Assembly: GCF_007558865.1 (NCBI RefSeq)
Contig: NZ_VLPK01000002.1
Span: 434,001 to 498,000 of the forward strand
Direction: 5' to 3'
DNA: 64,000 bases
Source: Mucilaginibacter corticis
GTDB lineage: Bacteria; Bacteroidota; Bacteroidia; Sphingobacteriales; Sphingobacteriaceae
In this document: in pieces, positions 15,829-25,741 of the stretch
How the letters are laid out: each line of letters opens with the position of its first letter
Position numbering within the stretch: position 1 is the first letter of the stretch
Made by a program: the position numbers and the translations under genes
The notes under the pieces: generated by a model
What the model was told of the DNA's origin: nothing
Seen by the model: only the letters and a program-made list of their open reading frames with translations
The model's database searches: none

Positions 15829-16959
15829 TTATAGTCGTTGGCCCAGGCGGTTTACCATTACTTTTTTCCAGTTATAAAACTCGCCTTCTATTATTTTATT
15901 ACGTGCTTCTTTAACCAGCCATAAATAAAAATGCAGGTTATGCAGGGTAGCTATTTGCGCGCCCAGCATCTCGCCGCTATGTATTAAATGTCTTAAATAA
16001 GCCTTGGTATAAACCTTGTCAGCATAAAGATCGCTATCATCCTCAATGGCCGAAAAGTCGTTTTTCCACTTCTCATTTTTGATATTTATAACCCCGTTTT
16101 TGGTAAATAACATACCATTACGGGCGTTACGGGTTGGCATTACGCAATCAAACATATCAACGCCCAAAGCTATATTTTCTAACAGATTAATAGGTGTACC
16201 TACACCCATTAAATAACGTGGTTTTTGCTCGGGTAATATATCGCAAACCAATTCTGTCATGGCGTACATTTCTTCGGCCGGTTCGCCTACAGAAAGGCCT
16301 CCTATAGCATTTCCTTCACGCTCAAAAGAGGCAATAACTTCGGCCGAACGCACACGCAGATCCTTATAAACAGAACCCTGTACAATAGGGAAAAGTGTTT
16401 GACTGTATCCGTATTTTGGTTCGGTACTATCAAAGCGGTCGCAGCAGCGTTTTAGCCAGCGGTGCGTCATTTCGATAGACTTTTTAGCATAAATATAGTC
16501 GCACGGATAGGGGGTACATTCATCAAAAGCCATGATAATATCGGCCCCTATGACACGCTGTATGTCCATCACATTCTCGGGCGTGAACAGGTGTTTTGAC
16601 CCGTCAATGTGCGACCGGAATGTTACTCCTTCTTCCTTTATCTTACGTACTTCGCTTAAGCTGTATACCTGGTAACCGCCGCTATCGGTTAGGATAGGGC
16701 CTTCCCAGCCGTTAAATTTATGCAATCCGCCGGCACCTTCCAGCACATCCAAGCCCGGCCTTAAATATAAATGATAGGTGTTGCCCAATATGATCTGGGC
16801 CTGTATATCATTCTTCAATTCATGCTGATGAACGGCTTTTACAGTGCCTGCTGTGCCAACAGGCATAAAAATAGGGGTTTGTATAGTACCGTGGTCGGTA
16901 GTGATCTCGCCCGCGCGGGCTTTTGAATTCGGATCTTGTACTGTTAAGTTAAATTTCAT
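15829..16959 (-). CDS. tgt: tRNA-guanine transglycosylase, zinc cysteines absent
   Basis: Exchanges guanine 34 of certain tRNAs for the queuosine precursor. The 376-residue barrel has the active-site region ILTDSGGYQVYSLS and the late DCVMPTRNARNGMLF. The canonical C-x-C-x2-C zinc site that precedes AYLRHL is not there: Ser309, Leu311 and Asp314 hold those positions, while the His of TLHNL (340) is kept. The frame could begin at a TTG at 16974, but that TTG is the end of a perfect -7 box, so the ATG at 16959 is the start. First gene of a tgt-lptF/G-EamA operon. Confidence 0.94.
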   Translation of the reverse strand: MKFNLTVQDPNSKARAGEITTDHGTIQTPIFMPVGTAGTVKAVHQHELKNDIQAQIILGNTYHLYLRPGLDVLEGAGGLHKFNGWEGPILTDSGGYQVYSLSEVRKIKEEGVTFRSHIDGSKHLFTPENVMDIQRVIGADIIMAFDECTPYPCDYIYAKKSIEMTHRWLKRCCDRFDSTEPKYGYSQTLFPIVQGSVYKDLRVRSAEVIASFEREGNAIGGLSVGEPAEEMYAMTELVCDILPEQKPRYLMGVGTPINLLENIALGVDMFDCVMPTRNARNGMLFTKNGVINIKNEKWKNDFSAIEDDSDLYADKVYTKAYLRHLIHSGEMLGAQIATLHNLHFYLWLVKEARNKIIEGEFYNWKKVMVNRLGQRL

Positions 16960-16971
16960 TTTTTGCGAGGA

Positions 16972-16979
16972 CAAAGATA
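16972..16979 (-). promoter_or_regulatory. -7 box of the tgt operon
   Basis: TATCTTTG on the minus strand is a perfect TAnnTTTG box, 12 bases before the ATG of tgt. It implies a very short leader and excludes the TTG at 16974 as a start. Confidence 0.6.
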
Positions 16980-16982
16980 GTG

Positions 16983-16997
16983 ATTAGAGATTAGTTG
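16983..16997 (+). repeat. Inverted repeat left of the ABC-permease trio
   Basis: ATTAGAGATTAGTTG; its exact complement is at 24551-24565, on the other side of the three permease genes. Neighbouring bases continue in similar GATTAG words. Confidence 0.6.
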
Positions 16998-17191
16998 ATT
17001 AGGGATTAGTTGTTTAAGATATAGCCTAAACATCGGATTTATAGGATTTAAAAATCTGCGACAACCGAAAACGTACAATGGCTGTTCGTTTCTGATACAT
17101 CTTGGTTAATATGTTTTTTATTTAAATTATTGTTAATCAATTAATTATGTGAATGGCATTGAATTTTATAGAATTGAAAAAATTTGGAACC

Positions 17192-19594
17192 ATGATCAGG
17201 AACTATATCAAAACAGCCTGGCGGAGTTTGTTTCGCCATAAAACATATACCGCGATCAATATCACCGGGTTAAGTGTAGGTATTGCCGCCTGCCTGCTTA
17301 TCTTTTTAGTGGTACAATATGAAAAGAGTTTTGATACGTTTCATACAAAAAAAGACCGTATTTACCGGATCACCGGCGTGGTTACCAAGCCAAGCCTGAG
17401 CTTTGCGAGCGGGGTATTTTTCCCGTTACCTGAAGCACTGCGTGTTGATTTTCCGCAATTACCAGCAGCCACTATATTTAGAAATGAAGGCAGTTTCTTC
17501 AGTATAAATAGCAAAAAATTTAAAGAGGATGATACCTATTATGCCGAGCCACAGTTTTTTGACACGTTTGATTTTGCCTGGATAGCAGGCGATAAAAAGA
17601 CAGCCTTGGCCCAACCCAATACCGTTGCGCTAACCCGCAGCGAAGCCGATAAATTTTTCGGGGATTGGCACCGAGCCATTGGTAAAACCATTAATTATAA
17701 AGGAAAAACAGATTTAAAAGTTACCGGTATTTTGGAAGATATGCCTGCCAATACCGACTTCCCATTAAAAGTTGTAATGTCATACGCCACGATGCAGGTA
17801 AAAGGCGGCGATTATTTTGATGCGATGAAGAGTTGGGGATTGGTTTTAGGCGAAAACTATTGCTTTATAACCTTGCCGGCGGGAGCAAATGTGTGTAGTT
17901 ATGAACAACAATTAGATGCTTTTTTGAAACGCCACAACCCCGGCGACTATAAAAACGGCCTGCGTATGCAGTTACAGCCCCTTACCGCTATGCATTATGA
18001 TACCCGCATTGATATTTTTACCGCGCATCCCTTTAGTAAACAGCTTATTAACGCCATCAGCCTTATTGGTTTATTCCTGGTGATCATTGCCTGCGTCAAT
18101 TTTATCAACCTGGCTACTGCTCAGGCGGTTAACCGCTCAAAAGAAGTGGGGATACGTAAAGTGCTGGGCAGCCGCCGTAAGCAACTCATCTTTCAGTTTA
18201 TCAGCGAAACCGGTATTATTACACTGGGCGCTATCGTATTGGCCCTGCTAATAAGTTGGCTGGCGCTGCCGTTTGTTAACCGGTTGTTAGATATACAGAT
18301 AACAGCGCAGGCTATCTTTAATTTAGAGGTATTGGCTTTTGTTTGTGTTTTGTGGGTTGCAGTAACCTTTATATCCGGCTTTTATCCGGCTATAGTTTTA
18401 TCGGGTTTTAACCCCATATCGGCGCTTAAAAATAAACTCAATGCAATCAGTTCGGGCGGCATTTCACTGCGCCGGGCTTTGGTGGTGATGCAGTTTTGTA
18501 TTGCCCAGGTGCTGATCATCGGTATCCTGGTGATGATATCGCAGCTTAACTATTTTAAAAATAAATCGCCGGGTTTCGACAAAACAACTGTTGTTGCCAT
18601 TGGTATACCCGGCGACAGCGTGAGCAGGACTAAAACCGCCTTTTTACAGCAGGAATTGTCACAGCAACCCGGTATAAAAAGTTTGAGTTACAGCGCTTAC
18701 AACCCGGTTGACAATAATGCCTGGTTCTCAAAGATCCACTACAACCACTCGCCTAAGGAGAGTGATTTTGGTGTAAGCCTGAAATGGGCCGATGCCAATT
18801 TCTTTAAAGTATACCAGATAAAATTCCTGGCTGGCAAACCTTACGCGCCAAGCGATACTATAAATGGTTATGTAGTAAACGAAGCCATGGTGAAGGCGTT
18901 GGGTCTTGCTAACCCGCAGCAGGCCATTGGCAAATTCATTAATTTATGGGGCAATATGCGTATGGATGCGCCTATAGTTGGTGTGGTACATGATTATAAT
19001 GTCGGCTCATTTAAAGATGCTGTACCACCGGTATTGATGGCTGCAAAAAAGAATGCCTATGGCGTACTTAATATTAAAATACAGCAAGCCGATATGCGGC
19101 AAACGCTTGCTACTATTGAAAATAAATGGAACGCGGCATTCCCGCAGTCCTTATATGAGTATCATTTTATAGATGAACAGATGGCGAGTTTTTATAAAGC
19201 TGATAATCAGTTATCTGCTTTGTATCAAATATTTGCAGGTATTGCCATCTTTATTTCATGTCTTGGTTTATTAGGGTTGGTTTCGTTCATGACCGTTCAA
19301 CGTACCAAGGAAGTAGGCATACGCAAAACCCTTGGCGCATCGGTTGCGCATATTGTTTACCTGTTCTCCAGGGAATTTACTTTGCTGGTGATGGTTGCTT
19401 TTGCCATCTCCGCGCCAATAGGTTGGTACCTGATGAATAAATGGCTTGAATCATATACTTTCCGGATCAAGCTTGGCCCGGGTATCTTTATGTTGGCTAT
19501 TGTGCTGTCTGTTGCTATTGCCTGGTTAACCGTGGGTTATAAAGCCGTTAAAGCGGCATTGGTTAGCCCGGTTAAAAGTTTAAAAAGCGAATGA
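17192..19594 (+). CDS. ABC transporter permease (FtsX/MacB type), copy 1
   Basis: An 800-residue inner-membrane protein. A helix near residues 20-42 precedes a MacB periplasmic core-type domain. Then come an FtsX block of three helices (about 285-425), a second periplasmic domain and a final FtsX block (about 680-790) with the motif KEVGIRKTLGAS. The frame opens at 17153, but the ATG at 17192 (MIRNYIKTAWRSL) matches the starts of the two following paralogues. The first 26 coding bases are identical to those of copy 2. No ATPase gene is adjacent. Such permeases export proteins, peptides or lipids; the substrate here is unknown. Confidence 0.9.
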   Translation: MIRNYIKTAWRSLFRHKTYTAINITGLSVGIAACLLIFLVVQYEKSFDTFHTKKDRIYRITGVVTKPSLSFASGVFFPLPEALRVDFPQLPAATIFRNEGSFFSINSKKFKEDDTYYAEPQFFDTFDFAWIAGDKKTALAQPNTVALTRSEADKFFGDWHRAIGKTINYKGKTDLKVTGILEDMPANTDFPLKVVMSYATMQVKGGDYFDAMKSWGLVLGENYCFITLPAGANVCSYEQQLDAFLKRHNPGDYKNGLRMQLQPLTAMHYDTRIDIFTAHPFSKQLINAISLIGLFLVIIACVNFINLATAQAVNRSKEVGIRKVLGSRRKQLIFQFISETGIITLGAIVLALLISWLALPFVNRLLDIQITAQAIFNLEVLAFVCVLWVAVTFISGFYPAIVLSGFNPISALKNKLNAISSGGISLRRALVVMQFCIAQVLIIGILVMISQLNYFKNKSPGFDKTTVVAIGIPGDSVSRTKTAFLQQELSQQPGIKSLSYSAYNPVDNNAWFSKIHYNHSPKESDFGVSLKWADANFFKVYQIKFLAGKPYAPSDTINGYVVNEAMVKALGLANPQQAIGKFINLWGNMRMDAPIVGVVHDYNVGSFKDAVPPVLMAAKKNAYGVLNIKIQQADMRQTLATIENKWNAAFPQSLYEYHFIDEQMASFYKADNQLSALYQIFAGIAIFISCLGLLGLVSFMTVQRTKEVGIRKTLGASVAHIVYLFSREFTLLVMVAFAISAPIGWYLMNKWLESYTFRIKLGPGIFMLAIVLSVAIAWLTVGYKAVKAALVSPVKSLKSE

Positions 19595-19654
19595 TGCCCT
19601 GGAATTATTGGCGAGCTTACTCAAAATCACTTTATATATAAATATTAAAAAATC

Positions 19655-22051
19655 ATGATCAGGAACTATATCAAAACAGCTTACCGCAGTTTAAAGAAAA
19701 GCAAAGGTTTTACAGCTATAAATGTGCTGGGCCTTTCGGTAGGGTTAGCCACCTGTTTATTAATAGTATTATATGTTGCAGACGAATTAAGCTACGATAA
19801 ATACAATAAAAATGCCGCCAACATTTACCGTATCACCGAAAACGCGAAGCTGAATGGCAATGAAGCATCGTACGCAGGGTCTGAAAAACCGATATTAAAC
19901 GCTATAAAAGACTATCCTGAAATAGAGAAAACCACCAGGATAATCCCTAAAAGTAACCTGTTTAAAACTTCGCAAAAGTTTAATATCAAAAAAGGCAATA
20001 CCAATATCCAGGAAAAAAATGTCGCCTTTGCCGAGTCGAGCTTGTTCGATGTATTTACATTACCAATGATAGATGGCTCACCGGCAACCGCGCTATCTGC
20101 ACCGCATAGCGCGGTGATAACAGAAAGCATGGCAAAAAAATACTTTAATAATGTAAAAGCGGTAGGTAAAACCCTGACTATAAATGATACCAGTTATTAT
20201 AAGGTTACGGGTGTTATTAAAGATATTCCTTCACAATCGCACTTTAATTACGATTTTATCTTGTCATACAACTCTATACCTGAGTACCAGGCAGGTGGCT
20301 GGGGATATAGCGGAATACATAATTATGTAGTACTTAAACCGGGCGCGGATATTCACAAACTTGAGGCAAATATGCGTTCTATTGCTGTGAAAAATTACCC
20401 GCCGTCTATGGTTCAGGGCGGTAATTATCTGAATTATGAATTGACACCTTTGCTGGATATTCACCTGCACTCGCATAGCCAGGATGAACTTTCAGACAGT
20501 GGAAACATCAGGTACGTTTACATATTTTCGCTGATAGCTGTATTTATCCTGTTGATAGCCTGTGTAAACTTTATGAATTTGTCCACCGCCAGGTCGTCCG
20601 GCCGTGCTAAAGAGGTGGGGGTACGCAAAGTATTGGGCTCGGCTCGTAAATACCTGATAGCGCAGTTCTTAACCGAATCAATGCTGCTTACATTAATAGC
20701 GTTTGTTATAGCTATTGTATTGGCGTTTATGGCTATCCCGTTGTTTAATGAAGTGGCGGCAAAACATCTTTCGCTTGGGTTTAACACATTTGCGTGGCTA
20801 TTGCCCGCGTTGGTTATTGCATTATTAATAGGCTTACTTGCCGGTTTTTATCCAGCATTCTTTCTTTCTTCCTTTAAACCGATAGAGGTATTGAAGGGCA
20901 AACTGGTCGCAGGTTTTAAGGGTGGGTATCTGCGCAGCTTTTTGGTGGTATTCCAGTTTTCTATTTCCATCTTCCTGATCATAGGTACTATAGTTATTTA
21001 TAACCAGCTAAATTATATCCACAATAAAAGCCTGGGGTTTGACCGCAGCCAGGTAATGGTAATTAAAAACGTAAATGTGCTGGGCAACCAGGCCGCCACT
21101 TTTAAGCAGGAAATAAAACAAATGCCGGGCGTGGTTGACGCTACCATGTCGTCATACCTGCCTACCGGTGAGGAGCGTAACATAACCGGTATGTTTCCGC
21201 AGTTACCGCTTGATATCAAGCAGGATGTTTTGTCTGAATTTTGGCCCGTTGATGAAGATTACTTAAATACAATGGGCATCAAACTGATAGCCGGCCGGAA
21301 TTTTTCAAGAGCAATGGCGACAGACAGTTCGGGGCTGATTGTGAACGAAGCCTTTGTTAAGCGCTTTGGTTTTAAAGACCCACTTAATAAACCTATTTAT
21401 CGTAACAGTATTGGTTTACAAACCTTTCATATTATAGGTGTTATGAAAGATTTTAACTTCAGCTCGTTAAGAGATGAGATCAAACCCGTCGCGCTGATCT
21501 ATAACGAAAGCCGTGGCGCGGTAAGCGCACGCGTAAAAGTTGCCGATATAGGCTCATTTATAGCTACAATGAAAGATAAATGGAAAGGATTTTCGCCCAA
21601 CCAGGAGTTTGCCTATTCATTTATGGATCAGGATTTTGATGCTACTTATCGTTCTGAAGAACGCATTGGCGAATTGTTTATCGCGTTCAGCACGCTGGCT
21701 ATATTTATTGCCTGCCTGGGCTTGTTTGGCCTTGCCGCTTATGCTGCCGAGCAACGCAACAAAGAAATAGGCATCCGTAAGGTGTTGGGTGCAAGCATAT
21801 CAGGGATAGTAGCGCTGTTATCGACAGAGTTTATTAAGCTGGTGTTTATTGCCATCCTTATAGCATCGCCACTGGCATGGTATGCCATGAATAAATGGCT
21901 GCAGGATTTTGCTTATCGTATTAATATCCAATGGTGGGTAATAGCACTTGCCGGGGTGGTAGCTGTATTGATAGCATTTGTTACCATAAGCTTTCAGTCT
22001 GTTAAAGCAGCGTTGGCCAACCCGGTAGATAGTTTAAAATCAGGAGAATAA
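19655..22051 (+). CDS. ABC transporter permease (FtsX/MacB type), copy 2
   Basis: A 798-residue paralogue with the same order of segments as copy 1: N-terminal helix, periplasmic domain, three-helix FtsX block with KEVGVRKVLGSARK (about residue 320), second periplasmic domain, and last FtsX block with KEIGIRKVLGAS. It follows copy 1 by 60 bases, and copy 3 follows by 37 bases, so the three are probably one transcription unit. Divergence between copies is high outside the motifs, so this is an old duplication. Confidence 0.9.
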   Translation: MIRNYIKTAYRSLKKSKGFTAINVLGLSVGLATCLLIVLYVADELSYDKYNKNAANIYRITENAKLNGNEASYAGSEKPILNAIKDYPEIEKTTRIIPKSNLFKTSQKFNIKKGNTNIQEKNVAFAESSLFDVFTLPMIDGSPATALSAPHSAVITESMAKKYFNNVKAVGKTLTINDTSYYKVTGVIKDIPSQSHFNYDFILSYNSIPEYQAGGWGYSGIHNYVVLKPGADIHKLEANMRSIAVKNYPPSMVQGGNYLNYELTPLLDIHLHSHSQDELSDSGNIRYVYIFSLIAVFILLIACVNFMNLSTARSSGRAKEVGVRKVLGSARKYLIAQFLTESMLLTLIAFVIAIVLAFMAIPLFNEVAAKHLSLGFNTFAWLLPALVIALLIGLLAGFYPAFFLSSFKPIEVLKGKLVAGFKGGYLRSFLVVFQFSISIFLIIGTIVIYNQLNYIHNKSLGFDRSQVMVIKNVNVLGNQAATFKQEIKQMPGVVDATMSSYLPTGEERNITGMFPQLPLDIKQDVLSEFWPVDEDYLNTMGIKLIAGRNFSRAMATDSSGLIVNEAFVKRFGFKDPLNKPIYRNSIGLQTFHIIGVMKDFNFSSLRDEIKPVALIYNESRGAVSARVKVADIGSFIATMKDKWKGFSPNQEFAYSFMDQDFDATYRSEERIGELFIAFSTLAIFIACLGLFGLAAYAAEQRNKEIGIRKVLGASISGIVALLSTEFIKLVFIAILIASPLAWYAMNKWLQDFAYRINIQWWVIALAGVVAVLIAFVTISFQSVKAALANPVDSLKSGE

Positions 22052-22088
22052 ATACAGTTTGTATCTTTAAATCAGTAATCGACATTTT

Positions 22089-24467
22089 ATGATCAAAAAT
22101 TTTTTCAAAATAGCTTATCGCAATCTTTGGCGCAGTAAAGGCTTTTCGGTAATTAATGTCACGGGTTTGGCTATAGGTATGGCTGCCGCTATATTAATTA
22201 TATTGTGGATCCAGAATGAACTGAGCTTTGATGGTTTCCATGTAAATAAAGATCGCATTTACCAGGTATGGAGCCGTGCTACTTACAATGGTGAAACCGG
22301 CACTTCAAACCATGTGTCGGCACCACTTGCCCGTGCTGCCGAAAAAGAGGTATCGGAGATTGAGCGTGCAGTTAGGGCAAAGCGTATAAGTGGTTTACTT
22401 TTTTCGGTTGGCGAAAAGAAATTGACCTTATCCGGCGGATTGGTGGATACCGGTTTCCTGCAAATGTTTACCTACCCGATGTTGAAAGGCGACCCCAAAA
22501 CAGCATTGAATGATGCGCATTCGATAGTGCTTACGCAAAAAATGGCTCAGTCTTTATTTGGCGATGAAGACCCTATGGGTAAAACCGTAAAGGTTGACAA
22601 TAAGGATAATATGTTGGTTACCGGCGTGCTGAAAGACATGCCATATAATACCCGTTTTTACTATGACTATTTAGTACCATGGTCATACATAAAGGTTGAA
22701 AAAGCACAGGATCTGGGATGGAACGACAACAGTGAGCCCACTTTTGTAATGCTCAAAAAGAATACAGGCTTTGCATCAGCGTCGGCTAAATTAAGGCCCT
22801 TAAGAGAACATTACAACAGCGATGCGAAACAACTGCACTGGGAGTATTTTCTGTACCCAATGGAACGCTGGCGGCTGTATTCGAGTTTTACCAATGGGGT
22901 AGAAGACGGCAACGGTCGCAGTAAAACTGTTAATTTATTCGGCATAATTGCCCTATTTATATTGCTGATAGCCTGTATAAATTTCATGAATTTAAGTACA
23001 GCCCGCAGCGAAAAACGCGCCAAAGAAGTGGGGATCCGCAAGGTAGTCGGGGCAAGGAAAGCATCATTGATAGGCCAGTTTATTGGCGAATCTGTTTTTA
23101 TGGCTTTGCTGGCAGGTATTATTGCGGTTATCATCGTGCTGGTGAGCCTGCCGGCTTATAACAGGTTTACAGAAAACGAATTGTATATAAATTTTGGCAG
23201 CATTTATACCTGGCTGACCTTCTTTGGGTTTATACTATTTACAGGGGTTTTGGCAGGCAGCTACCCGGCATTTTTCCTGTCGTCTTTTCAACCGGTTAAG
23301 GTACTAAAGGGCACTTTTAAAAAGATAAACGCGTTGGTAACTCCGCGTAAAGCGTTGGTGGTGGTGCAGTTTACTTTTGCCATTGTGTTGATCATCTGTA
23401 CCATAGTTATCAAGCAGCAAATTGATTACGCGCGCAACAGGGAAACCGGCTATAACCGCGACCATGTGGTGTATCATTTCATGACCGGCGATATCCCTAA
23501 GAATTATGACCTGATAAAAAATGAGTTATTATCGCAGGGGGTAGCCACATCGGTTACCAAGACCAATTCGCCGATCACCGAGCGCTGGAGCGATGGCGGA
23601 GGGCAAATGTGGGAAGGCAAGGACCCGAATGACCGTACATCTTTTGCCCGTTACCTGGCCGATGAAGGCCTGGGCAAGACTGTCGGACTACAATTTGTAA
23701 AGGGGCGCGATTTTGATCTGAAGCAATACCCTACCGATTCAAGCGGCTTAATTGTTAATGAATCGGCGTTAAGAGTCCTGAAATTTAAAGACCCTATAGG
23801 CAAAAAAGTGAGCGACCTGGGTGTTGACTGGCACATTGTTGGGGTGATAAAAGACTTTATCTTAACCAGCCCGTACGAGCCTATCCAGCCTTTGCTGATA
23901 TGTGGCGCCAAGAGTAGCTTCCTCACTTTTAACATCGTCCAGATGAAATTTAACGGCAAAAATTCAACTGCCGATAACCTGAAAAGGGCAGAGACTATCT
24001 TCAAAAAATACAATCCGCAATATCCTTTCGATTTTAAGTTTGTGGACGAAGAATATGCCAAAAAGTTTGAAGATGAACAGCGCCTGGGCACTATGGCCGC
24101 CCTGTTTGCGGGATTAGCCATCTTTATTTCATGCCTTGGTTTATTCGGTTTAGCCGCTTATATGGCCGAAAACCGGATAAAAGAAATAGGTGTGCGCAAG
24201 GTGTTGGGTGCATCTGTAGCGCGCATCACTACATTATTATCTAAAGAGTTGATCGCCCTTGTCATCATATCATTTATAATAGCCGCGCCTATAGCTTATT
24301 GGGGTATGAGTAAATGGTTGTTGGATTATAGCTATCGGGTAAGCATTAACTGGTGGGTGTTTGCATTGGCCGGTACATTATCAATAATAATAGCATTGAT
24401 AACAGTAAGCTACCAGGCAATAAAAGCAGCATTGGCCAACCCGGTTAAAAATTTAAGAGCAGAGTAG
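22089..24467 (+). CDS. ABC transporter permease (FtsX/MacB type), copy 3
   Basis: A 792-residue member of the same family, starting MIKNFFKIAYRNLWRSKG. The repeated FtsX signatures are KEVGIRKVVGARK in the middle and KEIGVRKVLGAS near the end. The periplasmic regions differ strongly from copies 1 and 2, as expected if each copy handles a different substrate. The ATPase at 44968-45687 is of the matching MacB/LolD type, but is 20 kb away; pairing is only a guess. Confidence 0.9.
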   Translation: MIKNFFKIAYRNLWRSKGFSVINVTGLAIGMAAAILIILWIQNELSFDGFHVNKDRIYQVWSRATYNGETGTSNHVSAPLARAAEKEVSEIERAVRAKRISGLLFSVGEKKLTLSGGLVDTGFLQMFTYPMLKGDPKTALNDAHSIVLTQKMAQSLFGDEDPMGKTVKVDNKDNMLVTGVLKDMPYNTRFYYDYLVPWSYIKVEKAQDLGWNDNSEPTFVMLKKNTGFASASAKLRPLREHYNSDAKQLHWEYFLYPMERWRLYSSFTNGVEDGNGRSKTVNLFGIIALFILLIACINFMNLSTARSEKRAKEVGIRKVVGARKASLIGQFIGESVFMALLAGIIAVIIVLVSLPAYNRFTENELYINFGSIYTWLTFFGFILFTGVLAGSYPAFFLSSFQPVKVLKGTFKKINALVTPRKALVVVQFTFAIVLIICTIVIKQQIDYARNRETGYNRDHVVYHFMTGDIPKNYDLIKNELLSQGVATSVTKTNSPITERWSDGGGQMWEGKDPNDRTSFARYLADEGLGKTVGLQFVKGRDFDLKQYPTDSSGLIVNESALRVLKFKDPIGKKVSDLGVDWHIVGVIKDFILTSPYEPIQPLLICGAKSSFLTFNIVQMKFNGKNSTADNLKRAETIFKKYNPQYPFDFKFVDEEYAKKFEDEQRLGTMAALFAGLAIFISCLGLFGLAAYMAENRIKEIGVRKVLGASVARITTLLSKELIALVIISFIIAAPIAYWGMSKWLLDYSYRVSINWWVFALAGTLSIIIALITVSYQAIKAALANPVKNLRAE

Positions 24468-24472
24468 TTTGG

Positions 24473-24538
24473 TGAATGATTAATTGTGAGTAGTGAGCGT
24501 TTTGTTGCGGTAACCCACAACACACAATTAACCATTCA
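24473..24538. repeat. Intergenic inverted repeat (TTAATTGTG family)
   Basis: TGAATGATTAATTGTG (24473-24488) pairs with CACAATTAACCATTCA (24523-24538), 15 of 16, loop 34 bases. Located directly after the last permease. Confidence 0.65.
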
Positions 24539-24550
24539 GCACTCACAACA

Positions 24551-24565
24551 CAACTAATCTCTAAT
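24551..24565 (-). repeat. Inverted repeat right of the ABC-permease trio
   Basis: CAACTAATCTCTAAT, the exact complement of 16983-16997. Confidence 0.6.
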
Positions 24566-24619
24566 TAACTGATCTCTATTCTCTATTTTTTTAGCAAATT
24601 TGCGCCTTATTTAATATAG

Positions 24620-25741
24620 GTGTTGGAAACATACATTCGGCTTGCATTATTCGTTCTTTTTTTACTGGTGTTTATTATCCAGTTATATTACCTCATCAGC
24701 GGTCATAAATCATTGTCGGCTTATGTGGTTGAGGACGAGTTGCCCGAGGTTAATACACCGATATCCGTAATTATCAGCGCCCGTAACGAGGCCCAAAATT
24801 TAGCCGAAAACCTGCCATCGATATTAGAACAAAACTACCCAGACTTTGAGGTTGTAGTGGTAAATGATTGCTCGTCGGATAACTCGGACGTAGTTTTGGA
24901 TGATCTGAAAAGAACCTACCCGCACCTTAAAGTAGTTACCATTACAGAGCATGTGCGTTTTAAAACCGGTAAAAAATTCGCGCTTACCCTGGGGATCAAG
25001 GCCGCTAAGAACGAACACCTTTTATTTACCGACGCCGACTGTAAACCAGCTACCGGGAACTGGATAACCCGCATGGCTGCCCGCTTTAGCGGCAATGTAC
25101 AACTGGTACTGGGCTATTCGCCTTGTTATAAAAAAGGCGGCTTTATAAACGCTTTGGTAAGGTTTGAAACTTTAAAAACCGCCATAAATTATTTATCGGC
25201 CGCTTTAAACCGCGATCCGTATATGGGTATCGGCCGTAATTTGGCTTACACCAAAACGCTGTTTTTTTCAAATAAGGGGTTTGCGGCGCATATGCACGTT
25301 ATGTCCGGTGATGATGACCTGTTTGTTAATCAAAATGCTACGTCAAACAACACAGTGATAGAGATACACCCTGATACATTTGTGTTTACGGATGCAAAAC
25401 CTAACTTTGCATCGCTATACCGGCAAAAAAAACGGCACATGGGCGTGGGTAAGTTATACCGTAACAGGCACCGCCGCATGTTGAGTTTTGACGCCATAAG
25501 CGGGTTTCTTTTTTATATTTTATTTATTTGGTGTTTAGCCTATTATTTTGAGCCATTAATGGCATTAGGTTTGTTCATATTCAGGTGGTTAGCACAGATA
25601 TTGGTATACAGAAAAACATTTAAGAAACTAAATGCCACTTCGCAGATCTGGTACTTGCCTTTTTATGATTTTGTTTACTACCTTTATATAAACATTTTTG
25701 GCCTCATCGGCACCTTTGTAAAAACTACTCAATGGAAATAA
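24620..25741 (+). CDS. Family 2 glycosyltransferase, membrane-bound
   Basis: A 373-residue enzyme: an N-terminal membrane helix, a GT-A catalytic domain and two or three C-terminal helices. VIISARNEAQNLAENLPSIL, VVVNDCSSDNS and FTDADCKPA (the metal-binding DxD) are the GT2 motifs; MSGDDDLFVNQ is the acceptor-side ED-like motif. The start codon is GTG at 24620, with no ATG nearby. The sugar and acceptor are unknown. The 3' end overlaps the sigma-factor gene by 10 bases. Confidence 0.88.
   Translation: MLETYIRLALFVLFLLVFIIQLYYLISGHKSLSAYVVEDELPEVNTPISVIISARNEAQNLAENLPSILEQNYPDFEVVVVNDCSSDNSDVVLDDLKRTYPHLKVVTITEHVRFKTGKKFALTLGIKAAKNEHLLFTDADCKPATGNWITRMAARFSGNVQLVLGYSPCYKKGGFINALVRFETLKTAINYLSAALNRDPYMGIGRNLAYTKTLFFSNKGFAAHMHVMSGDDDLFVNQNATSNNTVIEIHPDTFVFTDAKPNFASLYRQKKRHMGVGKLYRNRHRRMLSFDAISGFLFYILFIWCLAYYFEPLMALGLFIFRWLAQILVYRKTFKKLNATSQIWYLPFYDFVYYLYINIFGLIGTFVKTTQWK

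Noticed and set aside
16960..16974. TTG start extending tgt
   Set aside because: The TTG is the end of a perfect -7 box; the ATG at 16959 fits the family.
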